Source of the DNA: a virus | Strand: one strand, 5' to 3' | Virus record (IMG/VR): IMGVR_UViG_3300027842_000203 | Location: 1 to 49,639 of that record | DNA length: 49,639 bases | In this document: positions 8,107 through 15,052 of the stretch, piece by piece | Layout: each line of letters opens with the position of its first letter | Numbering within the stretch: the stretch's first letter is position 1 | Notes under the pieces: generated by a model | Database searches by the model: none | The model's input: only the letters and a program-made list of their open reading frames with translations | Told to the model about the DNA's origin: nothing | Made by a program: the position numbers and the translations under genes

Positions 8107-8832
8107 ATGGGCTGGCTGGATGAAGGACTGGAATTCTTAAAGGGTGCGTTTAAAACACCCGTCGAACTGGTCGGAGCTAAGAAGTTTTCGACTGAAACTT
8201 TCGCCGAGATCAAAACCATTGATCCGCTCAAAGATACATTTAGTGTCACCACCCTCGCCGCGCTGCGCGACCTGATCAACTGCAACGCGGAGAAGCTCAC
8301 GGAAGCGGCTATTCCGCTGATTCACATTGTCAACCATGCCGAGGTGCGGCTGGAAGTCGGGCTCAGCGATGTGGAAGGGCGTCGCCAGGTGTTCGCCAAA
8401 GCCTCTCCTGTTCCCTATGACGGCTTCAAGTTCAATGCCTATCACTCGGTCGAGAACTTCGTCATCGCGATCCAGGCGCACTTTGCGCTCACGCCTGACC
8501 GTGACTATCTCTTAAAAACTGCCTCGCGCGTAACGGATGAGGGCGTCACCGTGGCCGAGGATGACGGCATCTCGCAGAGAGTTACGGTCAACGCGGCCCT
8601 GGCTCTCAAGACCGCGGAGACGTTGAAATCACGGGTCAGTTTGCGTCCGTTCCGGATATTTCCCGAGGTTGAGCAACCGGAATCGGAGTTCATCTTCCGC
8701 GCAAAAAAGAGCGATCAGGGAGTTCTGTTGGCACTCCACGAAGCCGATGGCGGCAAATGGAAAGTTCGCGCGATCGAGAACATTGCCTGGCACCTGCGCA
8801 ACCTGGAAATCAAACTTCCGATCATCTCCTGA
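8107..8832 (+). CDS. Conserved phage protein, DUF2303-like
   Basis: 241 residues, ATG 8107, with ggaaagg upstream. It has an N-terminal LAALRDLI/N helix, a beta-rich middle containing VRLEVGLSD, and a C-terminal VEQPESEFIFRAKK segment typical of a widespread phage family paired with the preceding small protein. I relate it only loosely to DUF2303. It is likely cytoplasmic and early. Confidence 0.6.
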   Translation: MGWLDEGLEFLKGAFKTPVELVGAKKFSTETFAEIKTIDPLKDTFSVTTLAALRDLINCNAEKLTEAAIPLIHIVNHAEVRLEVGLSDVEGRRQVFAKASPVPYDGFKFNAYHSVENFVIAIQAHFALTPDRDYLLKTASRVTDEGVTVAEDDGISQRVTVNAALALKTAETLKSRVSLRPFRIFPEVEQPESEFIFRAKKSDQGVLLALHEADGGKWKVRAIENIAWHLRNLEIKLPIIS

Positions 8833-8836
8833 TGCG

Positions 8837-8977
8837 ATGGCGGTTAAACGCACACCGCGCAAGGGAACGAAGAAGGCTTCAATACCCTTCGTTCCCTGCG
8901 TACACAACAACAACGTATTCGAGTGTGACGAGTGCCTGAGAATCCGCAAATCGCTGGGGATGGCAAAGCCGAAGTAG
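8837..8977 (+). CDS. Small zinc-finger-like protein
   Basis: 46 residues from ATG 8837. A Lys/Arg-rich start is followed by a C-x10-C-x2-C arrangement (CVHNNNVFECDEC) that may bind zinc. Its last 46 bases overlap the next gene. Short and therefore uncertain. Confidence 0.4.
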   Translation: MAVKRTPRKGTKKASIPFVPCVHNNNVFECDECLRIRKSLGMAKPK

Positions 8978-9138
8978 TCAAGCTCTGCGGCTGGCGAAAG
9001 GCCGGCCAGGAGCGCTGCATCAAGCCTCGCCGCAAGGGGCAGCGGTACTGCGACGATCACCATGCGGAGTATATGCATGAGTGGCGCAAGCGGCAGGCGC
9101 GGGAATTCAAATGGCTGAAGGAGATGGCGGCGAGATGA
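8932..9138 (+). CDS. Small Cys/His basic protein
   Basis: 68 residues from GTG 8932, with no better in-frame start. Cysteines and histidines (CGWRKAGQERC, then YCDDHH) followed by a basic helix (HEWRKRQAREF) form the zinc-knuckle-plus-helix pattern common in small phage DNA-binding proteins. It is ATGA-coupled to the initiator gene. Confidence 0.55.
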   Translation: MPENPQIAGDGKAEVVKLCGWRKAGQERCIKPRRKGQRYCDDHHAEYMHEWRKRQAREFKWLKEMAAR

Positions 9139-10067
9139 GCCGAGGGATGCGTATTGAATTTCGCTTTGTCCCGTTCCCGCAAGAGATCTGGAGCGGCAAA
9201 GGCATCGACCTTACGGAAGCGGAGTTCAAAGTTTTGGGCTACCTGCTCTACCACCAGGCCCGGTTCGGGCAGGCCATCATCTGCCTAACCGACGAAGAGA
9301 TGCTCAACGGCAAGAGACTGAACGATGGCAGGCGCGGAGATGCCGGATGTGGAGTAAAGGGAAGAAACAACTTCAAGGCCGCTCGCGAAAAACTGATCGC
9401 TCGTGAGTGGATCGAATTCGAGCCCGGCCATGGTTACCGCGTGCTGCTCAGCACGATCTACCAGCAGGTGTCCGAAACAGACACCCGACTATCCGAATCG
9501 GACACCGAGGATATCCGAAGCGGACAGGCGATTCGTCCGAATCAGACACCAAAAGTGTCCGAAACGGATACCCCTAATAAGGAAGAAAAGAAAGAACTAG
9601 AAGGAACTAAGAAAACACCAAAGGCGCAAGCGCCCTTTGTGCTTCCGGATTGGATACCGCAGGAAAGTTGGGATGGGTTCGAGGAGATGCGGAAGAAAAT
9701 CCGCAAGCCGATGACCGATCGCGCGCGCGGAATGGTGATCACCGAGCTGTTCAAACTCAAGAACCGTGGCCACCCGGCCGGCGAAGTGCTGGATCAATCG
9801 ACCAGGAACTGTTGGCAGGACGTTTATGAGCTCAAAGAAAAGCGAAGCAATGACAGTGGCAACGGAAATCACAAAAGCGCAGCAGCCGGCAGGCAATCTC
9901 GAAACATTGAAGCGCTTGTACGCAGCAGCGTGGGAGCAGGCGTTCAACGAAGTGATGTTTCTGATGGCGGAGCAGTACGGCCTGGAGCTGCTGGTGGAGC
10001 TGCCGACCAGGGAGAAAGTTCCATCGCCGTTGGTGAAGTTCTGGCGCGAGAGCCTGATCGGCCTTAG
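9135..10067 (+). CDS. O-like replication initiator with embedded origin
   Basis: Start ATG 9135 overlaps the previous stop. Residues 5-112 form a winged-helix-like domain of phage replication initiators (LTEAEFKVLGYLLYHQ, FKAAREKLIAREWIEF). Residues 112-160 are a low-complexity linker whose DNA carries five iterons (separate entry). Residues 172-232 form a helical domain (WDGFEEMR, MTDRARGMVITELFKL, VLDQSTRNCWQDVY) common in initiator and DnaD-like C-termini. The last 75 residues are Ala/Gly/Arg/Ser-rich, overlap the next gene by 242 bases, and may be a spurious extension. By analogy with lambda O it would bind the iterons and recruit the loader. Confidence 0.75.
   Translation: MSRGMRIEFRFVPFPQEIWSGKGIDLTEAEFKVLGYLLYHQARFGQAIICLTDEEMLNGKRLNDGRRGDAGCGVKGRNNFKAAREKLIAREWIEFEPGHGYRVLLSTIYQQVSETDTRLSESDTEDIRSGQAIRPNQTPKVSETDTPNKEEKKELEGTKKTPKAQAPFVLPDWIPQESWDGFEEMRKKIRKPMTDRARGMVITELFKLKNRGHPAGEVLDQSTRNCWQDVYELKEKRSNDSGNGNHKSAAAGRQSRNIEALVRSSVGAGVQRSDVSDGGAVRPGAAGGAADQGESSIAVGEVLAREPDRP
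9471..9639 (+). other. Predicted replication origin (iterons, AT tract, inverted repeat)
   Basis: Five copies of TCCGAANCRGACACC start at 9471, 9492, 9514, 9536 and 9558, a 21-22 bp period. The core TCCGAATCGGA is itself a dyad. Copies 3 and 4 fall in other reading frames than copies 1, 2 and 5, so the repeat is conserved as DNA rather than as protein. A purine-rich AT tract (9575-9618) and an inverted repeat (9619-9639, CAAAGGCGC / GCGCCCTTTG with one bulge) follow. Order and location inside the initiator linker copy the lambda origin. Confidence 0.75.
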
Positions 10068-10509
10068 CCCTGCGGAGATGCGGGAAGGGCTCAGGAATTA
10101 CATGGCCACAGAGCGAGGGAATTTCAAACCCAACCCTGAAGAGATCCGAGCCAATGCGCCACAGGATGCCAAAGACAAGCCGCGGCTGAAAATCAACCCC
10201 GGCTGCACAGACTGCCACGGCATGGGCTGGCGCCAGGCGAAGAGGCCGGATGGTACGCCGCTCAAGGGCGTGGTCCGCTGTGAGTGCAGCGTCACCGAGT
10301 ACGCCGGTGAGATCTACATCGACGCTCCGCGCCAGTTGCCAGCGGCGCCGAAGGCCGACCCGGTGAAAGCGGAACTGATCGACAAGCGCGTTAACGCAGC
10401 AGCACCGTCGAAACGGTTTCCGATTTCCAGTTCACGGCCTTTGTCTGATTCCGAACTGGAGCAGAAGAAAGCCGAGGCCGTGAAGGTGGCCCAGAGGTTT
10501 CAAAAATGA
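9826..10509 (+). CDS. P-like helicase-loader candidate
   Basis: 227 residues from ATG 9826 (AGGA six bases upstream); ATG 9850 is an alternative. The KFWRESLIGLSPAEMREGL segment (about residues 75-93) and the following GNFKPNPEEIR match the C-terminal pattern of lambda P-like loaders, in which a W...L.GLS.EQ...GL motif precedes a P-x-x-x-E-F region. A C-x2-C-x-G-x-G motif plus CEC (residues 124-150) looks like a zinc finger. It follows the O-like gene directly, as P follows O. The role would be loading host DnaB. It overlaps the next gene by ATGA. Confidence 0.6.
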   Translation: MSSKKSEAMTVATEITKAQQPAGNLETLKRLYAAAWEQAFNEVMFLMAEQYGLELLVELPTREKVPSPLVKFWRESLIGLSPAEMREGLRNYMATERGNFKPNPEEIRANAPQDAKDKPRLKINPGCTDCHGMGWRQAKRPDGTPLKGVVRCECSVTEYAGEIYIDAPRQLPAAPKADPVKAELIDKRVNAAAPSKRFPISSSRPLSDSELEQKKAEAVKVAQRFQK

Positions 10510-10985
10510 ACAGCGTTAACGTATCCCCGGCCGTGGCCATCTTCCACAAGCGGGCAAGGTCGATCTATGACGGCATGAAGGCAAGGGCGAAAGAGCTGCA
10601 TATCGAACTGCCGTTTGATCTGGACATATTCACCATGTGGCTGCTGGACCGCTTCAATTCGGGCCCGGCGGGAACGACGCGCTGCGAGTACTCCGGCAGG
10701 GTGCTATCGGCTGAAGATTTCTTCGTCGACCACAAGACGCCGATCAGCCGCAAAGGAAGCTTCTGGCTGGACAACCTGGCGATCTGCTCCGAGAAAGAAA
10801 ATCTGCGCAAGGGGAACATGGACGCGGCCGAGTATCGCGCGCTGCAGGAGTTTGCGCGCTGCTTGCCGCCAGAAGTTGAGGCTTCGATCTGGCGCCGCCT
10901 GGAAGTCGGAGACGTGCAGCGTCATAGCTATTTTCGCAGGAAAGCGAAAGCGCGAAAGGAGGTTCTTTTTATGAAACCACAGTAG
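10506..10985 (+). CDS. HNH endonuclease family protein
   Basis: 159 residues. CEYSG (Cys 60), DHK (Asp 75-His 76), LDNLAIC (Asn 90, Cys 94) and N-x2-K-G (Asn 99 to Gly 103) give a full HNH signature. The N-terminus (1-55) is a helical domain and the C-terminus is very basic. Role unknown; it could be a free-standing homing nuclease or a replication-associated nuclease. It is the last gene of the replication operon and is followed by an intergenic gap. Confidence 0.75.
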   Translation: MNSVNVSPAVAIFHKRARSIYDGMKARAKELHIELPFDLDIFTMWLLDRFNSGPAGTTRCEYSGRVLSAEDFFVDHKTPISRKGSFWLDNLAICSEKENLRKGNMDAAEYRALQEFARCLPPEVEASIWRRLEVGDVQRHSYFRRKAKARKEVLFMKPQ

Positions 10986-11121
10986 CGACATCTTTCTCCG
11001 CGAAATTTACGCGGGAAGAGGTAGCGCGAGAGCGAACAGCAAAATCATTTGACGATCTGGAAAGGGCCGGCAGTAAGGCTGGGCCGGCCCGGCCCAGATA
11101 AACCGGGGAGGAGAGAACCTG
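10986..11121 (+). promoter_or_regulatory. Intergenic region with GC palindrome and possible promoter
   Basis: The largest gap so far between early genes. It contains a CCGCG/CGCGG dyad near 10999, a TTGACG box at 11049-11054 whose matching -10 is weak, and a perfect palindrome GGGCCGG-C-CCGGCCC at 11081-11095. The ribosome site ggggaggagag precedes ATG 11122. A promoter or operator for the Fis-type regulator is plausible. Confidence 0.4.
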
Positions 11122-11475
11122 ATGAACCAGCTACGAGCGCCACAAGCCACAGCCACAACTGTTAATCCGGCAGACCTGCCGCACAGCTTCAACCACCAGA
11201 TGACCGCCATCGTGCAGCAACTCTGGGCCACCCGCGTGAGCTACGGCGAGTCAGTGCGCGAATTCAAGAAGCGATTCATCCGCCATGTGTTGCGCGAGAA
11301 CCATGGGAACGCCTGCCGCGCGGCCCGCGAACTGGGCATACACCGCAACACCCTGAGCCGAATCTGTCAGGAGCTGCGCCTCGATCCGCGCGACTTCCGT
11401 CCCGGCTACTACAGGCGGCCGGTGAAATCGGTTCCGGCCAGAGAAGCGCTGCGGAGAATCGAGCAGGGAGCGTAA
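11122..11475 (+). CDS. Fis-type HTH transcription regulator
   Basis: 117 residues. Residues 46-88 (FKKRFIRHVLREN then NACRAARELGIHRNTLSR) are a Fis/NtrC-type helix-turn-helix, the DNA-binding end of AcoR/NtrC-like activators without an AAA+ domain. Small stand-alone versions occur in Acidobacteriota genomes, as far as I recall. The C-terminus is basic and Arg-rich. The upstream GC palindrome may be its site. It is coupled to the next gene by overlap. Confidence 0.75.
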   Translation: MNQLRAPQATATTVNPADLPHSFNHQMTAIVQQLWATRVSYGESVREFKKRFIRHVLRENHGNACRAARELGIHRNTLSRICQELRLDPRDFRPGYYRRPVKSVPAREALRRIEQGA

Positions 11476-11678
11476 TGGCCATCGGCTCACAACCTGAGAT
11501 CGTGAGGCACCGCCTGCGCCTTACGCCGACTGGGACTGCCGTGCCGGTGCGCACCGTCGAGCGCTTCTTTCTGGGCAGCCAGTGGAGTTTCTACGAGCTC
11601 GAGGACGGCCGCGCCTTCTGGGTCAGCGAGCGTACCGGCAAGCGGCTTGAGTCGGAGCGCAATCGGAAGGAGAAGTAA
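11475..11678 (+). CDS. Small basic hypothetical protein
   Basis: 67 residues, overlapping both neighbours by one base. Basic and beta-rich, ending in RLESERNRKEK. No family recognised. Probably co-translated with the Fis-type gene. Confidence 0.55.
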   Translation: MAIGSQPEIVRHRLRLTPTGTAVPVRTVERFFLGSQWSFYELEDGRAFWVSERTGKRLESERNRKEK

Positions 11679-11869
11679 TGGCGAAGCACCACATGCGGAA
11701 TGAGGTGTCGTTTTCGAAGTGGTGCAACAAGTGCCAGGCGTTCACGCAGCACCGAGTCGATGGAGTCAAGGACGGTCCGTGTCTGCAATGTATCGAGCGC
11801 GCGGAGAAAGAGCGGCAGGAACGAAAGAAGATCCCGCCGCCAGCCAAGCAGGAAGGATTCAAATTTTGA
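11678..11869 (+). CDS. Small zinc-ribbon protein
   Basis: 63 residues. CNKC, a conserved TQH, and CLQC form a C-x2-C...C-x2-C zinc ribbon (residues 16-40) followed by a basic helix. It resembles ribbon motifs of phage and ribosomal proteins, but no function is implied. aaggagaag precedes ATG 11678. Confidence 0.6.
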   Translation: MAKHHMRNEVSFSKWCNKCQAFTQHRVDGVKDGPCLQCIERAEKERQERKKIPPPAKQEGFKF

Positions 11870-12024
11870 CTTGTCGCCACTGCCATGACGATATATACGA
11901 GGTCATCCAGGTAACCGGGCCACCCATCCTGGTGCACCAGAAGACCGGCCTGCGGCACTGCAATGCCGACTTTGAAGTCAAGGCCTCGACCATAGCCGAG
12001 CCAGCGGAGGTTAAGAGTGTCTAA
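11866..12024 (+). CDS. Small zinc-knuckle protein, TTG start
   Basis: 52 residues from a TTG that overlaps the previous stop (TTGA). It opens with CRHC and has a later H-x11-H-x-C-type pair, a plausible half zinc ribbon. The aaggattc upstream is a fair ribosome site. Lower confidence because of the rare start codon. Confidence 0.45.
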   Translation: MTCRHCHDDIYEVIQVTGPPILVHQKTGLRHCNADFEVKASTIAEPAEVKSV

Positions 12025-12304
12025 AGAGCTTCTGCTTATAGACTTCGCCTGCAACGATCCCAACAACGGAACATTTACGGGGCGCTGCGAAAAGATCGCT
12101 TTACCAAAGAGCGCGATGGACCTGGATTACACGCTTCTCTATCGCGGCATCACCATCGGCGCCTACGGCTTCTGGGTCAAGCACGGATTCAACGGTATCT
12201 GGGTTGACTTTGTGCCCGCAGCCAACTCCGTCAAGGAAGCTGACGATTCCCGGATGACGTTAGGCCAGGAGTCCGAGGAAGAGGAAGAACTGCAAGAAGC
12301 ATGA
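12017..12304 (+). CDS. Acidic hypothetical protein
   Basis: 95 residues from GTG 12017. A beta-rich N-terminal region with aromatic residues is followed by an acidic tail (QESEEEEELQEA). No domain recognised. ATGA-coupled downstream. Confidence 0.55.
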   Translation: MSKELLLIDFACNDPNNGTFTGRCEKIALPKSAMDLDYTLLYRGITIGAYGFWVKHGFNGIWVDFVPAANSVKEADDSRMTLGQESEEEEELQEA

Positions 12305-12651
12305 ACGATGCCGAAGCCCGGCAGGCAGAAGAGAATGAGCTGGAGATCCAAAGACGGAGCATCTACCTCGCGGATCGCTCCGTCTTTTGCCATGCCGGCG
12401 GATACCGTAACTTTCTGGCCGCGGGGCACCTGAGCGAGCTACACCCAAACTACGGGCTGCCCTGCGTCGGTGGCTGGATTTATTGGGAAGATGGAGAGGT
12501 CACGTTCAGCGAGAGATGCGTGTTTTGTGGAGGCAAGCCGGCCATGTACGACTACGGCCGAGAACCTGGAAAGTGGGAGCAGGACAAACCGAGGGAGTTG
12601 CGAAATTTTTATTCAGGAGAAAAGCATGGATCAGCAGCAAGCAAAGTTTGA
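12301..12651 (+). CDS. Hypothetical protein with Cys pair
   Basis: 116 residues. The C-terminal half has a CVFC pair and a Gly/Tyr-rich segment. No family recognised. Its end overlaps the next start by 26 bases in another frame. Confidence 0.55.
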   Translation: MNDAEARQAEENELEIQRRSIYLADRSVFCHAGGYRNFLAAGHLSELHPNYGLPCVGGWIYWEDGEVTFSERCVFCGGKPAMYDYGREPGKWEQDKPRELRNFYSGEKHGSAASKV

Positions 12652-13072
12652 GGGCTGGGCCGTAATTGAAATGTTCGGCCATCAGCGTGAGGCGGGCTTT
12701 GTCACGACGCAGTACTTTGGCAATGCCGCCATGTTCCAACTAGACGTTCCCGAACTTGAGGAGCGCGAGCAGACCACATCGCGGCCCGGATACATCGACG
12801 GCCAGTTCTGTCCGGCAGGAACGAAGTGCAAAAAGGCGGCGGTAATTGGGCGGTCGCGGCTCATCAATCCGAGCGCGGTTTATGCGATGAACCCCTGCTC
12901 GAAAGAAGCAGCGCTGAAGGCCATCGACGAAATCAGCCCGCGAGAGATCAAGGTAATCGAATTACCGAATCAGCCCCAACTTGCCACGACACTGCCCGGA
13001 GAAGATGGCGGCGACTCCGCGCTAGATGATGAATTCGAGAACGACCCAGAGGAAGAAGAAATTGAGTACTGA
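12626..13072 (+). CDS. Conserved acidic phage protein
   Basis: 148 residues from ATG 12626, with a good aggagaaaagc ribosome site; longer reading frames upstream look like shadow. Residues 8-50 (GWAVIEMFGHQREAGFVTTQYFGNAAMFQLDVP) match a pattern I recall from phages of several soil bacteria. The C-terminus is strongly acidic (EFENDPEEEEIEY), as in some DNA mimics, but this is only a resemblance. Last gene before the accessory island. Confidence 0.6.
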   Translation: MDQQQAKFEGWAVIEMFGHQREAGFVTTQYFGNAAMFQLDVPELEEREQTTSRPGYIDGQFCPAGTKCKKAAVIGRSRLINPSAVYAMNPCSKEAALKAIDEISPREIKVIELPNQPQLATTLPGEDGGDSALDDEFENDPEEEEIEY

Positions 13073-13147
13073 GGCGAGGACAAACCGATGCCACGGTATT
13101 TCCAGAAGGTTTTGAGTCTAGACAGCGTGAAACGAAAGTAGTGCATG

Positions 13148-13161
13148 ACGGGTCCCTACCC
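13148..13161. repeat. Cassette-border motif, copy 1 (inverted)
   Basis: ACGGGTCCCTACCC is the exact reverse complement of the 14 bases at 13979-13992. It lies in the 120-base gap upstream of the GNAT-like gene. See copies 2 and 3. Confidence 0.6.
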
Positions 13162-13192
13162 GCAAACAGGGTGAAAGGTTGAGAGAGTTCGG

Positions 13193-13726
13193 ATGTTGCT
13201 TCCGCTGACCGACGGCCTAATTCGGACAACACACTTCGATGGCGAAATGTCACTACTGGCAGATCGCCACTATTCCCGGCGTACGGTAGGAGCTCGGCAG
13301 TTCCTCTACTCGGGCCGAAAGCTGGTTCTTCGCAACTGCGAAGGGACCGTGCTCTTTGGGTGGATATGGCCGGACGACGATAAGCGGATGGACGGGCAGA
13401 CGGGTTACAACTGCGCCATCTTCCGCAACGAATCGGGGCGCAAGTCGAGCGAGATCATCCTGGAAGCGGAGCGCCTCGCATTCGCTAAGTGGGGCCCGAA
13501 TCGCCTGTACAGCTACATCGACCCCGCGAAAACGCAGACCATCACAGCGCTGCGGGACTATCCGAAATGGGGCATCAGACGCGGCGAACGGATTGTGGGC
13601 TTCTGCTATCGAAAGGCGGGATGGAAACCGCGCCTCAAAAAGAATGGCAAGCCTCACCTGTCGATGGCTGGCCAATGGTTATTCGTAAAAACGCACAAAG
13701 GAGAAAGCAATGCAGCTAATCAATAA
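13193..13726 (+). CDS. GNAT-like protein
   Basis: 177 residues from ATG 13193. The segments ADRHYSRRTVGARQFL, LVLRN, NCAIFRNESGRKSSEIILEA and FCYRKAGWK match a phage family that I associate with the GNAT acyltransferase fold. Mom-type DNA modification enzymes share that fold, but the sequence is not clearly Mom. A role in modification of DNA or a nucleotide is an inference. The gene carries no overlap with upstream coding, unlike most genes here, and is followed by a coupled 82-residue gene. The ribosome site is weak (gagagag). Confidence 0.55.
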   Translation: MLLPLTDGLIRTTHFDGEMSLLADRHYSRRTVGARQFLYSGRKLVLRNCEGTVLFGWIWPDDDKRMDGQTGYNCAIFRNESGRKSSEIILEAERLAFAKWGPNRLYSYIDPAKTQTITALRDYPKWGIRRGERIVGFCYRKAGWKPRLKKNGKPHLSMAGQWLFVKTHKGESNAANQ

Positions 13727-13958
13727 AACAGACCTTCAGTTTTCAGACATTTCAAGCGAAAAGTACCGGCAATATACATTCGCGGCCAGCGACGGATCGG
13801 ACATCACGATAAGGGTACATGCCCCGCTATACCTCAACGTGAGCGAGAGCGGCGGCCATCGGATACTCGATGCTGAAGGGGTGTCGCATTACATTCCGCC
13901 GAAGTGGATTCACCTGGAGTGGAAGACAAAGGATGGCCAGCCGCACTTCGTAAAGTAG
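13710..13958 (+). CDS. Small hypothetical protein
   Basis: 82 residues from ATG 13710, with a strong aaaggagaaag site, overlapping the GNAT-like gene by 17 bases in another frame. Beta-rich and slightly acidic. No family recognised. Ends just before a long hairpin. Confidence 0.6.
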   Translation: MQLINKTDLQFSDISSEKYRQYTFAASDGSDITIRVHAPLYLNVSESGGHRILDAEGVSHYIPPKWIHLEWKTKDGQPHFVK

Positions 13959-13974
13959 ACACCTAAAATGCTGG

Positions 13975-14008
13975 CCGTGGGTAGGGACCCGTACGACTCT
14001 ACCCACGG
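13975..14008 (+). repeat. Perfect hairpin containing border motif, copy 2
   Basis: Ten-base arms CCGTGGGTAG (13975-13984) and CTACCCACGG (13999-14008) enclose a 14-base loop. The motif GGGTAGGGACCCGT occupies 13979-13992. No U-tract follows, so it is not a standard terminator. It divides the GNAT-like genes from the PD-(D/E)XK gene. Confidence 0.65.
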
Positions 14009-14056
14009 AGCACGGCAGTTGAGAGTAAGAGCGGGGCGAGACGCAAAGGAGCGGGC

Positions 14057-14608
14057 GTGACACACGATGAACTGGTAGACCGTGCATTGCGTTGGCTTCG
14101 CGGGCGCAGGTGTAATCCGATATTCAGCGATTGCGCTTCGTGCGCGGAAATCCCCGACGCGATTGGATGGTCAAGCAGTTGGAAGATGCGCGGAAGTGTC
14201 GTGGTCGAGTGCAAGGCTTCGCGGAATGACTTTTACGCGGACCAAAAGAAACGCTTTCAGTGGCGGCATCCCGAATGGGGACACCGGCTACGGGCGTCGA
14301 GAATCGGGAAGAAAGAAGCCGCCAAAGAAGGCTGGATAAAAGAGATGATCCCGCGCATGGGCAACTTTCGTTTCTACATGACCACGCCGGGAATCATCAC
14401 GCTTGAACTTCTGGAACAACACGCGCCGAATCATGGGCTATTGGTGGTCGAGGGCCGTAAGGTGGTAATTGCAAAGATGGCTCCGAGGCAGGAAGCCATC
14501 AACCATGACGCCGAGATCAGATATTTGCGGTTCGCAATCATAAACCGGAAAACAGCCTTTGATGCAGCACCAGAAACAGCAGCCACGATTCAGGATGTCG
14601 GCGGGTAA
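14057..14608 (+). CDS. PD-(D/E)XK nuclease-like protein (MmcB-like)
   Basis: 183 residues from GTG 14057, with a caaaggag site. The catalytic pattern is visible: IPDAIGW (Asp 34), VVVECKASRNDF (Glu 51, Lys 53), then QKKRF. The later YMTTPGIITLE and LLVVEG strands match the MmcB/DUF-type family of nuclease-fold proteins. Such proteins are linked to DNA repair in Caulobacter and occur in phages. Flanked by a GNAT-like gene and a Dam-type methylase, it could process or counter modified DNA; this is inference. Its stop lies inside a border-motif copy. Confidence 0.7.
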   Translation: MTHDELVDRALRWLRGRRCNPIFSDCASCAEIPDAIGWSSSWKMRGSVVVECKASRNDFYADQKKRFQWRHPEWGHRLRASRIGKKEAAKEGWIKEMIPRMGNFRFYMTTPGIITLELLEQHAPNHGLLVVEGRKVVIAKMAPRQEAINHDAEIRYLRFAIINRKTAFDAAPETAATIQDVGG

Positions 14609-14617
14609 GGGACCCGC
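14601..14617 (+). repeat. Border motif, copy 3, with hairpin
   Basis: GCGGGT-AAGGG-ACCCGC is a six-base hairpin. Its GGGTAAGGGACCCG (14603-14616) differs from the other copies by one inserted A. It overlaps the TAA stop at 14606-14608. Confidence 0.5.
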
Positions 14618-14679
14618 GGAGCAGCAGCCACAGAGCATGACGGCTGCGAGTAAAAGGATTTTGGAACGAGGGGGGGGGA

Positions 14680-14838
14680 GATGATGGAGCGTGAGCCTAC
14701 TAATCGTGAATTACTAGACGAGTTTAAGTCCTGTTGCGCCAATGATATTGGGCGTGGGCTTTTAGAGCCGAGCGCCAAGACGCTCGCCGTCGAAGCAAAG
14801 ATTTTGGCCCGGATGGGCCCGGATGATGGAGCGTGAGC
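14680..14838. repeat. 17-base direct repeat pair
   Basis: GATGATGGAGCGTGAGC occurs at 14680-14696 and again at 14822-14838, 142 bases apart. The first copy includes the start of the 51-residue gene and the second its stop. Confidence 0.7.
14681..14836 (+). CDS. Small hypothetical protein between direct repeats
   Basis: 51 residues from ATG 14681 (or 14684). A run of nine Gs (14670-14678) acts as the ribosome-site region. Polar and helical. It is bracketed by a 17-base direct repeat, so it may be a duplication- or deletion-prone piece. Nothing else is recognised. Confidence 0.45.
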   Translation: MMEREPTNRELLDEFKSCCANDIGRGLLEPSAKTLAVEAKILARMGPDDGA

Positions 14839-14839
14839 G

Positions 14840-15052
14840 ATGAGCGAACTGAAGTACCTGCCGATTTTAAAGTATTTCGCAGATGGCCAAGATGTCTATC
14901 TAGGCGGACTTAAGGCGGAGAGTCCAAAGCTGATCTGCACTGCGGTATCGAGACGATTGGCGCAAAAGATCGCGGCCAACATGAATTTGATGGAATCGCG
15001 GAAACAAAGGGCACACGAATTATTTATGCGCGGGGAGGCGGTAACGCCATGA
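14840..15052 (+). CDS. Small hypothetical protein
   Basis: 70 residues from ATG 14840. Helical and basic, with one KLICTAVSRRLAQKIAANMN segment. No family recognised. Overlaps the next gene by ATGA. Confidence 0.55.
   Translation: MSELKYLPILKYFADGQDVYLGGLKAESPKLICTAVSRRLAQKIAANMNLMESRKQRAHELFMRGEAVTP

Noticed and set aside
13193-13726. Calling the GNAT-like gene a Mom DNA-modification enzyme
   Set aside because: The fold is related, but I do not see Mom-specific sequence, so the narrower name is not supported.
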